This document shows positions 1 to 9,493 of a DNA stretch of 64,000 nucleotides, in pieces (position 1 is the stretch's first letter; the number at the start of each line of letters is the position of its first letter). Made by a program: the position numbers and the translations under genes. The notes under the pieces are model-generated. The model worked only from the letters and a program-made list of their open reading frames with translations, did not search any database and was not told the DNA's origin. The DNA comes from Nannochloropsis salina CCMP1776 (lineage: Eukaryota; Sar; Eustigmatophyceae; Eustigmatales; Monodopsidaceae): contig SDOX01000020.1 of assembly GCA_004565275.1 (NCBI GenBank), forward strand, positions 313,189 to 377,188. Reading direction: 5' to 3'.

Positions 1-25
1 TGCCATCCCCATCCAACCTTCTACC

Positions 26-3000
26 ATGTCAGAATTCAAAACGATTCCATCATCTTTTTCGTTACGCGGCAAAGAGGGCGGCTTCCTTCAACGACATTGG
101 AGGAAATTCAAGCACAATCGGGCGAAAAAAAAGGACGAAGAGACGATGATTTCAACTCCTAACGAAGAGGATGGAGAGGATGCGGAGGAGGAAGAAGGTG
201 ACTTCGATGTGGCATTTTCCCGTTCTCCGGTGCAGGGCCCACCCCAGTTGGCCCCGGTCTCGCCTGGGGACAAGGACTGCTTGAGCGCTGCAGACGCCCA
301 CGCTGCAGTGGTCGCTGCGGAAGCGGCTGTGTTGGCACGCAAAGCCCTCCAGGAAGAGGAAGAGGCCGCCCGGCGGCAGCAGCTATGGAAGTTGAAAAGC
401 TTCTTGGCCGTGTACCTGACGCTGCTGGTGATGAGCTTTGCCTTGTCCGTGTGGTCGGACCTGACTCTCCTGGTGCCCCGGCTTTTGAAAGTGTCCTTGG
501 TCCTGCAAGTGACCTCCGCCGCCTTCTTCTGTCTGGCGGTGCCCATCACGCATTGCAGCGGCGCCTTTTTCTTCCCCCAGTGGCGGTTCTACCAGCCTTT
601 CCAAGGCGGCACCCGGTTCGTCGTCTTTCAGGCCATCAGCTGGACATTCTATGCCCTCTGCTTACTCCTCGCCGTGAGCTGCCTGCTGGTTTGGTCCTCG
701 GTCCTGCAATATACCCTCGGGCTGATGACTTCCTTCGGCGTCTTCGGGGTCCTGTCTCAGGTGTGCATGGTCACGAGCCTGGTCCTTTACGAACGGCGCC
801 AGCAACGCCGGGGGCGACGGAGGAAAGCGGAGGAGGAAGTTGAGGCCTTGCTCCGACTGAAGCTGAGGGAGATGGAATGCAGGGAGGCGGAGGCGGGAAA
901 GGAGCGACCGAGGGAGGGATCAGAAGAGGGCGACCCTAGGAGGCTTCCATCCACCTCTACCTTGTCGGTTGGAAACGCCGGCGCTTCGTCCACCACCGTC
1001 GCTGCTGAAAGTGAAAGTACCACCAGGACTCTAGCGGAGAGAATGGACGGCGTGCACGGGAAGGAAGAGCCTGGGAGCGAGGCAGGGAGGGAGGGAGGGA
1101 GGGTCGGGCCAAGGGGTACGGGACCGCGAAGCCTCCTAGTGCTCGTTCAAGGTCTGTACAGAGAGATCTTCTTCCACCACCATCTTGCCTTGGCGCTAGT
1201 AGCAGTGGGCTTGGCGGTGTGGGCGGAGTACCTGTGGTTGGTGGGCGATGGGAGGGAGGGGGGAAAGGAGGGAGGGGCAGTGGTGGGGATGGTGAGGGGC
1301 CATGCGAAGGACGTCGCCCGGGGGGCAGGATTGCTTTCCGCCGTCTTGTTCGCGGCCGTGGTGTTCAGCACGTACGGGTTGGGCGGACGGGTGGCCGGCG
1401 GCGGGGGAGGCCCCGGCGATAGGGAAGGAGGGCGGGAAGGAGGGAGGGAGGGAGGGAGGGAGGGAGGGAGGAAAGGGATCAGGGCCCACTACCGGGCCAT
1501 CCGACGGCAGTGGCGGTTCTGGCAGCCCTTTCTGGGTGGGGCAAAATTCATGTTGCTACAGGCCTTGAGCTGGTCTCTGTTCGCCGTCTCTATAATCATG
1601 GAGGTCCTCTTCGTCATCTCAACCTTCGCCATGGGCTTCGAGCTCTTTGTCGGGGCGGCGGTCGTGGCCGGCGCTTTCTTCCTGGCCTCTGAGGTGCTGA
1701 TGATCGTCTCCTTGCATTTCTACCTGCCCATGACCAGGACGAGCCCGGAGGCGGGAAAGACTTCCGTGGGAGGCCCGAGGGGGAAGGGGAAGAGCGGGAG
1801 GGAGGACGAGGTAAAGCGCGTGGGAGGGGCGGACGCAGCGGTGGCGCCCACGGCGAGGGGAGTGGAGGTGTTCCCAGTGGAGACAGGCACGAAGGCCAGG
1901 GACATCATGGGCGCCGTGTTCGGTCTCTGTGGTGGGAAGAGAGGAGAGGGTCGGAACGGCTTGTCGTGGGAAAGTCTCCCAGTGAACGAGGACTCGATCG
2001 AGCAATTCCGTCGGCTCACCGTCATCACCGTCCTCTCCAACATGCAATACTTGCCCTTCCTCCTCCCCATCCTCCCTTTCCTCCTCTCGGGCCTTCCCCT
2101 CCCCCGGGCGGCTTTCCATTGGCTGGGGGTCTTCTGTTGTCTCACGGCGGCAGTTGTGATCAACGCGTACGTGAAAACCACGCTTGCCAAGCCCCCCTCC
2201 CGACTTTCCTCCTCCCACCACACCCTCCTTCGCGCACTCCCCTCCCTCGTTCACGCTCTCCCCGGACTCTGCACCGCACTGGCCTGGAGGGAGGGTCAAG
2301 GCCCTTCTGTGGTCGGGGACCGGGGGGGGTTCCCGTCGGCTTTCCCCGCCTGGCTCTGTCTCACGGCAATCTACTACGTCTACCTTGGTCTCACTTTTCG
2401 GGGGAGGCCGGAGGTGACGGGTGGGAGGTACTTGGGTGAGGGGCTGGAACTGTGGAAGGGGGGCTGGTCCCTCTTCACTTTTCTGGACGGGATCGATCAA
2501 TATTTCCAAGCCAAGCTCGTCTTCATGGACGCAGCCTTGGATCTGAAGGGGAAACCGCACGTGTTCGCCTTTCACCCCCACGGAGTACAACCATTCACGG
2601 TCTTCTGGATCCAGCTCTCCCGGGCCTGGCGGGAGGGCGTGGGACGAGGGCAGCGCTTCTGTGTGATGACGGCGAGTGTGATGCATTACGTGCCCCTGAT
2701 GCGAGACATCCTGCAATGGTTGGGGGGCCGCGAGGTGTCCAAGGAGAGTATCTGCCACGCCCTCCATCGACAGGAGTCGGTGTTGCTCGTCCCGGGGGGG
2801 CAGCAGGAGATGATGGAGTCCCAGTCTCAGATGGGGGAGATCCGGCTCGTGACCCGCCACGTGGGATTCATTCGCCTCGCCCTACAGACCGGGACGCCCT
2901 TGGTCCCTGTCCTCTCTTTTGGAGAGGTGGAAGTCATGGATTTTGTCCGTTACCCCCGCTTGCAACGCTTTTTCATCCAACGGCTCGGCATTCCGGTTCC

Positions 3001-3217
3001 TTTTTTCCCGTACGGCTTGTTCGGATTCCCCATCCCGAGGCCCGTGCCTGTCACGGTGGTGTTTGGGCGGGCGCTTGAGGTGGAGAAAATCGCCGAGCCC
3101 ACGCAGGAGGACGTGAGTCGGTTGGCGAAACGTTATTTTGAGCGCATCGAAGATATGTTTGAGAAGAATAAAGCGGGAGCAGAGGGGCATGCGGCGTCGC
3201 GACTGGTCTTGCTCTGA
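26..3217 (+). CDS. DGAT2: DGAT2-family acyltransferase with duplicated N-terminal membrane module
   Basis: Single open frame of 1063 residues. The start sits in a good context (ACCATGT). The C-terminal third is a DGAT2/MGAT-type acyltransferase: HPHG at residues 850-853 (the catalytic HPHG of the family), PGG at 923-925 followed by QQEMME, then a RHVGFIRLAL block and a conserved proline-rich PVPFFPYG/FPIP tail. The likely reaction is acyl-CoA plus diacylglycerol to triacylglycerol in the ER membrane. A typical DGAT2 is about 330-400 residues, so about 700 residues are extra. The extra part holds two copies of a multi-pass module: WRFYQPFQGGTRFVVFQAIS from residue 186 and WRFWQPFLGGAKFMLLQALS from residue 496, each flanked by hydrophobic segments. 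Low-complexity EGGREGG stretches come from an in-frame GGGA microsatellite. Family call is firm; the exact acyl acceptor is not readable from sequence. Confidence 0.9.
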   Translation: MSEFKTIPSSFSLRGKEGGFLQRHWRKFKHNRAKKKDEETMISTPNEEDGEDAEEEEGDFDVAFSRSPVQGPPQLAPVSPGDKDCLSAADAHAAVVAAEAAVLARKALQEEEEAARRQQLWKLKSFLAVYLTLLVMSFALSVWSDLTLLVPRLLKVSLVLQVTSAAFFCLAVPITHCSGAFFFPQWRFYQPFQGGTRFVVFQAISWTFYALCLLLAVSCLLVWSSVLQYTLGLMTSFGVFGVLSQVCMVTSLVLYERRQQRRGRRRKAEEEVEALLRLKLREMECREAEAGKERPREGSEEGDPRRLPSTSTLSVGNAGASSTTVAAESESTTRTLAERMDGVHGKEEPGSEAGREGGRVGPRGTGPRSLLVLVQGLYREIFFHHHLALALVAVGLAVWAEYLWLVGDGREGGKEGGAVVGMVRGHAKDVARGAGLLSAVLFAAVVFSTYGLGGRVAGGGGGPGDREGGREGGREGGREGGRKGIRAHYRAIRRQWRFWQPFLGGAKFMLLQALSWSLFAVSIIMEVLFVISTFAMGFELFVGAAVVAGAFFLASEVLMIVSLHFYLPMTRTSPEAGKTSVGGPRGKGKSGREDEVKRVGGADAAVAPTARGVEVFPVETGTKARDIMGAVFGLCGGKRGEGRNGLSWESLPVNEDSIEQFRRLTVITVLSNMQYLPFLLPILPFLLSGLPLPRAAFHWLGVFCCLTAAVVINAYVKTTLAKPPSRLSSSHHTLLRALPSLVHALPGLCTALAWREGQGPSVVGDRGGFPSAFPAWLCLTAIYYVYLGLTFRGRPEVTGGRYLGEGLELWKGGWSLFTFLDGIDQYFQAKLVFMDAALDLKGKPHVFAFHPHGVQPFTVFWIQLSRAWREGVGRGQRFCVMTASVMHYVPLMRDILQWLGGREVSKESICHALHRQESVLLVPGGQQEMMESQSQMGEIRLVTRHVGFIRLALQTGTPLVPVLSFGEVEVMDFVRYPRLQRFFIQRLGIPVPFFPYGLFGFPIPRPVPVTVVFGRALEVEKIAEPTQEDVSRLAKRYFERIEDMFEKNKAGAEGHAASRLVLL
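1428..1473. repeat. GGGA microsatellite inside the DGAT2 coding region
   Basis: A run of GGGA/GGAA units is translated in frame as Gly-Arg-Glu-Gly repeats between two membrane segments. It is probably length-variable between strains. Confidence 0.85.
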
Positions 3218-3720
3218 AGAAGACAGAGAGATTCGGAGGACGGAAGGCGAGAAGGGGAGGGGGATGTTGAGTGAGCAGTGGATTGACTTCTAAGGATGAT
3301 AGGGGAAGCAATGCCGCATCAAAGTCATGAAAATGCGATATTAATCAAAGAGTGTTTAATTAGGTAGCCGTCGTCGGCTACGGCGCAGCAACTTCGCGTG
3401 ACGGGCACCGAGCAGAGACTGTTTGGGTATGTCAGATCAGACAACAAAAAAAGACAGCAGCTCTTGCGATGCAGGAGAAACCGCATATGCTGCGAAAATT
3501 GATGCGTTGGATCATCGAAGGGATGGGAATGATTTGGCGTCATTTACATGATTTTCAAACCAAAGCAAGACTTTGATCGAAGGAGCTCCTCCCATGAATT
3601 GCTTGATTTTTTTGCTTTCGTGCTTGGAAAGGCGCACTGACGAGCCGATGCCAACGAGCTACAACAAAAAGGACCCAGGGGAAACGCCTCCTCCCTCACT
3701 TGCCCTCTTCCCCTCCAGCT
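3218..3720. other. Intergenic spacer between convergent genes
   Basis: About 500 bases between the DGAT2 stop and the end of the convergent UBR/PHD gene. It is more AT-rich than the flanking coding sequence. I see no ORF or RNA gene in it and presume 3' untranslated and polyadenylation sequence. Confidence 0.5.
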
Positions 3721-5884
3721 TCATCTCTCCCCTTCCCCCCTCCCCCTCCCCAGGCCTCGCATCCCCCTGGCCGCACGCTCCACGTCTCCCGGTAAGATCA
3801 TGGACCGGCGGGTCCCCACAGTCTCCTCCGCCACCCTCTTCACCATCATCGCCATCGCCAATCGGAAGGCTCTGGCCTCGTCTCCACCGGCCACTGCCAA
3901 TCGGATCGCCGCCTCGTAGTCTGCAATCGAGTCCATGGGCTCTGGGGCCAGGAGGGAGGAGACGGTGGAGGGCGGGACAGAAGGAGGGCGGGACGAGNNN
4001 NNNNNNNNNNNNNNNNNNNNNNNNNNNNNNNNNNNNNNNNNNNNNNNNNNNNNNNNNNNNNNNNNNNNNNNNNNNNNNNNNNNNNNNNNNNNNNNNNCCT
4101 CGCGCGTCAAACCTTCCTCCACCCACCCTGTCTCCAAGAAGCGCCCTCGTTGCATCCGCCACCCGATGGCAGGCAAGGTCGGGTCGATCCCTTCCCTTTC
4201 CCTCCCTCCCCCTTCCCCTCCCCCACCTTCCAACCCCTTCCCCGCGGGGGAGATCGCTGCCTCCTGGCCTGGGAGGGCGCTGGCGTCCTCCACCACTGTA
4301 ACAAGGGTGGCCGCGCGGTCCACACAGTCGGGACAACACCACTCCCCGTCCTCGTCCCGCACCCGTCCTGCCTGGGGAGGGAGGCAAAAGCGGTGGAAGG
4401 ACCGGCCACAGGGTTCCACGCACGGCACCTCCTCCTCCCCCTTCTCCTCCTCCTTTTCCTCCTCTTGTTCCTCCTCCCCTTTCCTCTGTCCGCCAAGCAC
4501 CTCCACGCCCTCCATCTCGGCTCTGAGGCCATCGGGCGGAAGCCGAGCAAGCGGGGCAGGTGCCGTGTGAGGGACAGCGGGAGGACGAGCAGACCCCCTG
4601 CAGGTCAATAAAGCCAAGGCTTCAAAACTTCCTCCTCGACGACCACAGGCCGCGCACATGGCCTCGCCCTCCCCCCCGTCCTCCCCCCCGTCCTCCCCCC
4701 CGTCCTCCCCCCCGCCCTCCGTCCTTTCCCTGGCGCCCCGAGAGGAGGGGGATAGGCGGACCCGAGAAGGCAAAGGCAGTGGAAGCGGCCGCAGTACGAT
4801 GTGCACCGCCGGTAGTGGTAGCCGCAGGAGACTCTAAGGCGGAGGATGAGAGAATTGGCGTCTGTGCCGGCGCTCCTGTTTCGGCAGCGCGGATTCCAGT
4901 CCCCTGCCCTTCCTCCCTCCCGCCCTCCCTCTCGCCCTGCTGCCACACTGGTCGGTCCAAGAGGGAGTGGGAAGGGTAACGCGCCAAGAAAGCAAGGTCC
5001 GCTGGGAGGGAGGGAGGGAGGGAGGGAGGGAGAAAGGGAGGGAGGGGAGGAAGGTGAGCAACGCACGTTCCTTCCCGACCTTCCCGTCACAGGAGCGATG
5101 TGGGTGTGAAGGGATGAGAAAGCGAGGAAGGAGGGAGGGAGGGTAGGAGGGAAGGAGGGAAGGAGGGAAGGAGGGAGGGAGGGCGGAGCACATACGGAGT
5201 CGGAGGCAGGTCTCGCAGAGGTAGTCCTCCCGGTCGAAGTCGTCCAGGAGGAGATCGTAACCGTCGTGGAGACAGCCGTGGGCGTGGAACCAGTCCCGGC
5301 ACGACAAACACTGCAGCATGGGGAGCTCCTCGGGCCCGTCGCAGTAGCACCACCGGTCCACGAAATTGTGGTTGTACTGGTTCCCTTCGTTCCGATCCGC
5401 TTTTCCTCCTTCCTCCCCCAAGGAGGGCCCCGCAGGAAGGGCAGCCGGGTACAGGGAGCAGGACAGACGACCCCCTGCCCTCCCCGCCTGGGCGAACCGG
5501 GCGTTCCCACAGTCGCATCGAAAATGCCGCTTCTCCCCCAGGTTTCGGACCTGGTGCCCGATCATTTGGTGGCAATGCGTGGCGCACGAGACGCAGATGC
5601 CATGCACTTCCTCCTCCTCCCCCTCCCTCCCGCCCTCCCTCCCGCCCTCCCCCCTGCCCTCTTCCTGCCGCGCCTTGCTTTGCCCCTGGCACGTCTCGCA
5701 GACGAAAACCAATTGTGTCGCATAACCCCGCCCGTAGCTACATTCCCCTTCCGCCAACGCCAGCCGGTCCCTCTCCCACGCCTGTGGCCCTTCCTCTTCC
5801 CATTCCTCCTCCCCTCCCCCTTCGTCCTCAAGCCCTCCATGCTCCTCCCACCCCGCTTCCTCCGCCCATGCGTCATCCACGCAT
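3721..5884 (-). CDS. UBR7-like protein: UBR box, PHD finger and a second PHD-type finger
   Basis: The first exon here (5884-5196) encodes a UBR box (GECSYGRGYATQLVFVC, then CVSCATHCHQ, then HFRCDCGNARF). It continues into NQYNHNFVDRWCYCDG and a PHD finger with LQCLSCRDWFH and YLCETC. This UBR-to-PHD order and the YNHNF linker are those of UBR7, a putative E3 ligase reading N-degrons and histone H2B. A GTATGT donor follows at 5195. The later part (about 4806-3721) adds a second C4HC3-like finger (CAAC, LLTC, EPC, FHRFC, WCCPDC) with a long acidic insert after its third cysteine, and a short helical C-terminus. A 100-base N gap interrupts this part. The UBR exon has no ATG of its own before the UBR box, so it needs an upstream exon; the WD40 frame next door fits in phase. 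The exact acceptor near 4990-4800 is unresolved. Confidence 0.82.
3998..4097. other. Assembly gap (100 N)
   Basis: Exactly 100 N characters, a conventional unknown-size scaffold gap. It falls in the 3' coding part of the UBR/PHD gene, so the residue count between the second PHD finger and the C-terminal helix is unknown. Confidence 0.99.
4669..4720. repeat. 12-bp tandem repeat coding Gly-Gly-Glu-Asp
   Basis: About four copies of GTCCTCCCCCCC on the + strand. On the minus strand they read in frame as an acidic GEDG repeat just before the second PHD-type finger. Confidence 0.8.
4990..5190. repeat. GGGA-rich intron of the UBR/PHD gene
   Basis: Two GGGA/GGAA blocks (about 5008-5050 and 5128-5182) lie inside the intron that starts at the GTATGT donor. 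In the sense direction they are CCCT runs, which can serve as polypyrimidine sequence. Confidence 0.75.
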
Positions 5885-5970
5885 CTCTACCTCCTCCTCC
5901 CCCCCTCCCCCTCCTCCTCCCCTTCCACCCTTCTCCCCCCCCCTCCCTTCTCCTCCGCCCCTGCGAACAC

Positions 5971-7397
5971 AGGTAGGCCGTCGTGTCCGTGCTGAAGGCC
6001 ACCTGGATCCAGGGGCGTGGTCCGGGACATTGCAGCCGCCAGTAACGGCTCTCCTCCTCCTCCTTCCCTCCTCCTCCTCCTCCTCCTCCTCCTCCTCCTC
6101 CTCCTCCCCTGCCGTCGGGGACCTCAATCCTCCTCGCCCCCCGCCGTCCCCCCCACCGGACGAACACCTCCTCCTTCCCTGCCTCCCAAACACACACCCG
6201 CCCTTCATCGTTGCCCCGCAAGAAGTAACGGCCGTCCTCCGACCGTTGGCTCCGTTTCAAATTGTAACGGTTCAGCCCGCCGCCTCGATAGACATGCCGC
6301 ACCAAGGAAGCCGAGGACGAGGGGGACGGCGGTCTCAGCCTCCAAGAAGGGCGGGAAAATGGTGCGACCGCCGCTAAGTTAAGGTCGTACAAACAGCTGC
6401 CTTCGGTTCCCACCAAGAGCCCTGTCTGGCCCGTGTGTGCTTGCAGGGAGGCCACACCCCCTTCCTCCGCCGGCACAGAAAATTGCGTCAGGCAACCCCG
6501 TGCCTCGACACTCTCCACGCCCCGCCTCAAGTCCCACACCCGCACCGCCCCTTCCAGACCGCCGCTCACCAGCAGGCCGCTCCCCCCCCCCCCGCCCAGG
6601 GAGACCAACTCTGACACACCGCCTGGATGATGCCGGCCCGTCGGCCCCTGTCCCCCCCCCGCCGTGTCCCGCCCGCTCCGGCGGTCCCAGAGGACAATCT
6701 GGCCCCCGACGCCCACGGCTAGAGTGCCCGCGGCGTCGATGGGGGTGAGGGCAAGGGGGGGAGGGAGGTCGGGAGGGAGGACCAGGTCGGCAAGGACGCG
6801 CTGAGCTCCTGTGTGGAAGACTTTGACGGTCCCATCTTCGGCGGCGGAGTAGATCTCGTGGGGAGAATGCGGGAGAGAAGACCATTTGATAGTGGTCGTC
6901 GGGGCGGAGTGGAGTGCCGGGGCGGTGAAGACTTTGGAGGGACGCGCGTCGGTGAGGGGATGACGCCACACGGTTAGGGAGGAGGTTAAAGAGGAGACGA
7001 GGGCAAGCATGGGATCTTCGCCTGGCAAGGTGTAATTGTAATCCATGCGCCCGGCATGTTTATGCGAAGCGTAGTTAAGTCGAAGGTAGTGGAAAGGGTC
7101 ATCGGCGTGCAAGAGGCTCGGTGGGAGGGGGTAAAATCGGGACGGAAAAGAGGAGGACGGGAGGGACGGAGGCAAAGAGGTCGATGTTCTCCCGGCGTAT
7201 TGTCGATGTAAAACCGCGCGGGCCACATGTTCTCGATGTAGAGAATGTACAACGCGTGGTGAGGGGCTGCACGGTAGCTTCACTGCCTCGGTAGAGTTGG
7301 ATGAGGAAGAATACGAGGAAGGGCCTTCGTGGTTACCTTGCTGGGGAAAGGGGGCTGCCGCAGGCGTCAATAGCTCGTTTTTATCCGCTTCAGTCAT
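5971..7397 (-). CDS. WD40-repeat protein region, probably the N-terminal part of the UBR7-like gene
   Basis: Frame from ATG at 7397. Several WD40 blades are visible: IYSAAEDGTVKVF, LAVGVGGQIVLWDRRSG, LLVSGGLEGAVRVWDLRRG, YFLRGNDEGRVCVWEAGKE and a last strand VAFSTDTTAYL. The frame then runs on without a stop into Gly/Arg low-complexity sequence and on antisense through the UBR exon, which is not credible coding. A GT donor at 5970 (exon end in phase 2) and an AG acceptor ending at 5885 join TAYL to CVDDAWAEE in the UBR frame. The simplest model is one gene with a WD40 propeller followed by UBR box and PHD fingers. The donor GTGTTC is weak, so a separate WD40 gene ending nearby is the alternative. 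The WD40 subfamily is not recognised. Confidence 0.75.
6051..6108. repeat. TCC trinucleotide repeat in WD40 coding region
   Basis: A run of TCC units on the + strand. On the minus strand it encodes a Gly/Glu-rich spacer between WD40 blades. Confidence 0.8.
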
Positions 7398-7948
7398 GGT
7401 TCAATCCACCGTTGACCTGTGCAATTGAAATTATTTGGACATATATGCGGCAATGTGTGACATTCATGAACAGAGGACGCAGCTGTCGATCATTTGGTGA
7501 CCCATTCAGCCAGGCAATGCGGGGAGACAGAGGGTTGTTCCGGCGAAAGAGCTTCCTTTGAGCGATTTTATGGGGGCGGGAAAAAACACGCTTGACAATG
7601 AAAGAGACCCAGGGAAATTCCCCGCAACGTACTCGAGAATGCTGAGTCATTATACAAAAGCTTTGATTTTGACGCGGCACCCAGCCATTATCTTGTGGCA
7701 TCTGGGTAAGCTAAAGTCTTCGCGCCTCAAGCGCCCTGCCGGGTATCCTATTTTTACTGCTGACGGCAAACCGCTGAATCGGTGCTTCGGTGCTTAGGAG
7801 ACATGCTAAGTGGACTTTAACCTCATTACTTCACAAAAATTACATTCATCACAAAATCTTTTGTGCGATGATTTTTAAAGCACAAGCAGTCCCGAAGACA
7901 CCGGTATCTGAGTAGACAGATTCTCATGACAGTGGCCGGAAACGAACT
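7398..7948. other. Intergenic spacer, upstream of the WD40/UBR gene
   Basis: About 550 bases between two minus-strand genes. It should hold the promoter of the WD40/UBR gene and the 3' end of the SET/MYND gene. No ORF or RNA gene seen. Confidence 0.5.
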
Positions 7949-9493
7949 TTATGAGCCGCACGCTCTCCGTGCTTGCTCCAGAAGTGCTTTAATCTCAGAG
8001 ATAAGTGGGTCGTCATTGTCTATCAGCTGCAGCACCCGCATTGCCCTCGATGTGTACTTCAGTGTGGTCTTGCAATCCCCCAAAAGCCAAACTACTTTGG
8101 CCAGTATGGCAAGGTGATACGCAATCAAAACCGAGTTACGGGGACAAATAGCTTCTAGGCTTGGAGCGGCCAAAGTCCCATATTCCACAGCCGACTTGAA
8201 ATCCTGCGTCGCAAAATTCAACTCCATCAGGCGTGCAAGCACATAATGCATCCGGATAGATACGTAAGGGACGCCGTAACGTGCATACCCGGATTTCGCC
8301 CCCTCTAACATGCCGGTCGCCATCACCAGCGCATTAGGGTTCATTCCGTACTCCTTTAAACACTCTTCTGCCTTCTTCTCATGCTCCTCTGCGGCAAGAA
8401 ACTCCTGTTCGAGTCTTTTCACCTCCTTCTCGTCCCGTTGCGCGCCGCAGCTTGTGCACAAATGAGCCCACGTACGGCTCTCTACCGCCTTCCTGCCATT
8501 CCCCCCTTTCATTGTCCGCCAGGCCCGAAATAGAGCCGCGTCGCGCCCTTTTGGCAGAGACAGACCCACACATCCTCTTCCTCGCAGGGGACATCCCATA
8601 CCGGTCACTCGCTGATCCCACCAGGCCTCTTCCACAGAGGTACACCGTGCGCAGTGGCACACGAAACCGTAGCCCGCTATCAGTCCCGATTGTCGCGCCG
8701 CTTTGTGCTGATTGACATCGATGTAGGCAATAGTCAGTTCCTCACCTTGAAAAATGGGCCGCAACGTTCGCAGTCGAAGAGATGTGCCTTGGAAGAGTTG
8801 GATGCAGTTCGGTTCACACGAGTGATTGAACATGGTGGCGTCGAGGAACAAGCCTTGTCCGATTTGGTGAGAAACTTTTCCCGCTACGGTTATAGCAAAC
8901 GCGTTGCACTCCAGCCTGGATAACAATTTAGCCACGTATTTGTACCCGCCCAGGCGTTTCGACACGATCGTGGATATTTTGGACGGAGCCGATGAACCGC
9001 GGGACCAAAAAAAGACGAGGGAACCGGCGGCCACTTCGTCTATCAGTTTTCGACGGGACGGGGAGGCTTCGTCGTAGTGGTCGACGAGCGCTTCCACGGC
9101 CTGATGACAATGTCGGTCGTTGGGATTTGCCACAGTGTCGATCTCCATAGCCACACGTTGAAGAAGGCGATCGACCATGAGCATGGTCGGGCCCGGTACC
9201 TTTGGTAGTCCTCTTATCTGGGAACATACGGCTTTATGGGCAGTCTCGTCGTTTCTCTGACATCGCCGGCTGCAATAAGAAAATACTCTGCAGGTGGCAC
9301 ATCGGAGCAAGCTCCCAGTGGGGGCCTTGAGACAATGAGCACATCGGGTGTCGCGTTCTGATTCTTGTAAAGCCCAGAAATCGGCAGAACATGAATGGAC
9401 GGTATAGCCAGCTGGCAATTGGCGGGCAGCGACAGCACAACGTCCTTTACTGTGTGTCTTGACTTGCTTCCAATCAGGACTAGGTGAAGTCAT
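7949..9493 (-). CDS. SMYD-type SET/MYND domain protein (putative lysine methyltransferase)
   Basis: Single-exon frame of 514 residues. The SET domain is split by a MYND zinc finger, as in SMYD proteins: MYND cysteines run from CAHC at residue 51 through CATC, YCSRRC and HKAVC to residue 90. The SET core follows with LDATMFNHSCEPNC near residue 220 (the NHSCEPN cofactor/active-site motif) and GEELTIAYID. A post-SET cysteine cluster FVCHCARC lies near residue 277. The C-terminal helical part resembles the TPR-like domain of SMYD2/3. Expected activity is SAM-dependent lysine methylation of histone or other proteins in nucleus or cytosol. Catalytic motifs look intact. The specific substrate is unknown. 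Confidence 0.92.
   Translation of the reverse strand: MTSPSPDWKQVKTHSKGRCAVAARQLPAGYTVHSCSADFWALQESERDTRCAHCLKAPTGSLLRCATCRVFSYCSRRCQRNDETAHKAVCSQIRGLPKVPGPTMLMVDRLLQRVAMEIDTVANPNDRHCHQAVEALVDHYDEASPSRRKLIDEVAAGSLVFFWSRGSSAPSKISTIVSKRLGGYKYVAKLLSRLECNAFAITVAGKVSHQIGQGLFLDATMFNHSCEPNCIQLFQGTSLRLRTLRPIFQGEELTIAYIDVNQHKAARQSGLIAGYGFVCHCARCTSVEEAWWDQRVTGMGCPLRGRGCVGLSLPKGRDAALFRAWRTMKGGNGRKAVESRTWAHLCTSCGAQRDEKEVKRLEQEFLAAEEHEKKAEECLKEYGMNPNALVMATGMLEGAKSGYARYGVPYVSIRMHYVLARLMELNFATQDFKSAVEYGTLAAPSLEAICPRNSVLIAYHLAILAKVVWLLGDCKTTLKYTSRAMRVLQLIDNDDPLISEIKALLEQARRACGS

Noticed and set aside
1619-2860. Long antisense frame (413 codons) across the DGAT2 gene
   Set aside because: It is a compositional mirror of GC-rich coding sequence. 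It has no domain, while the opposite strand carries clear DGAT2 motifs.
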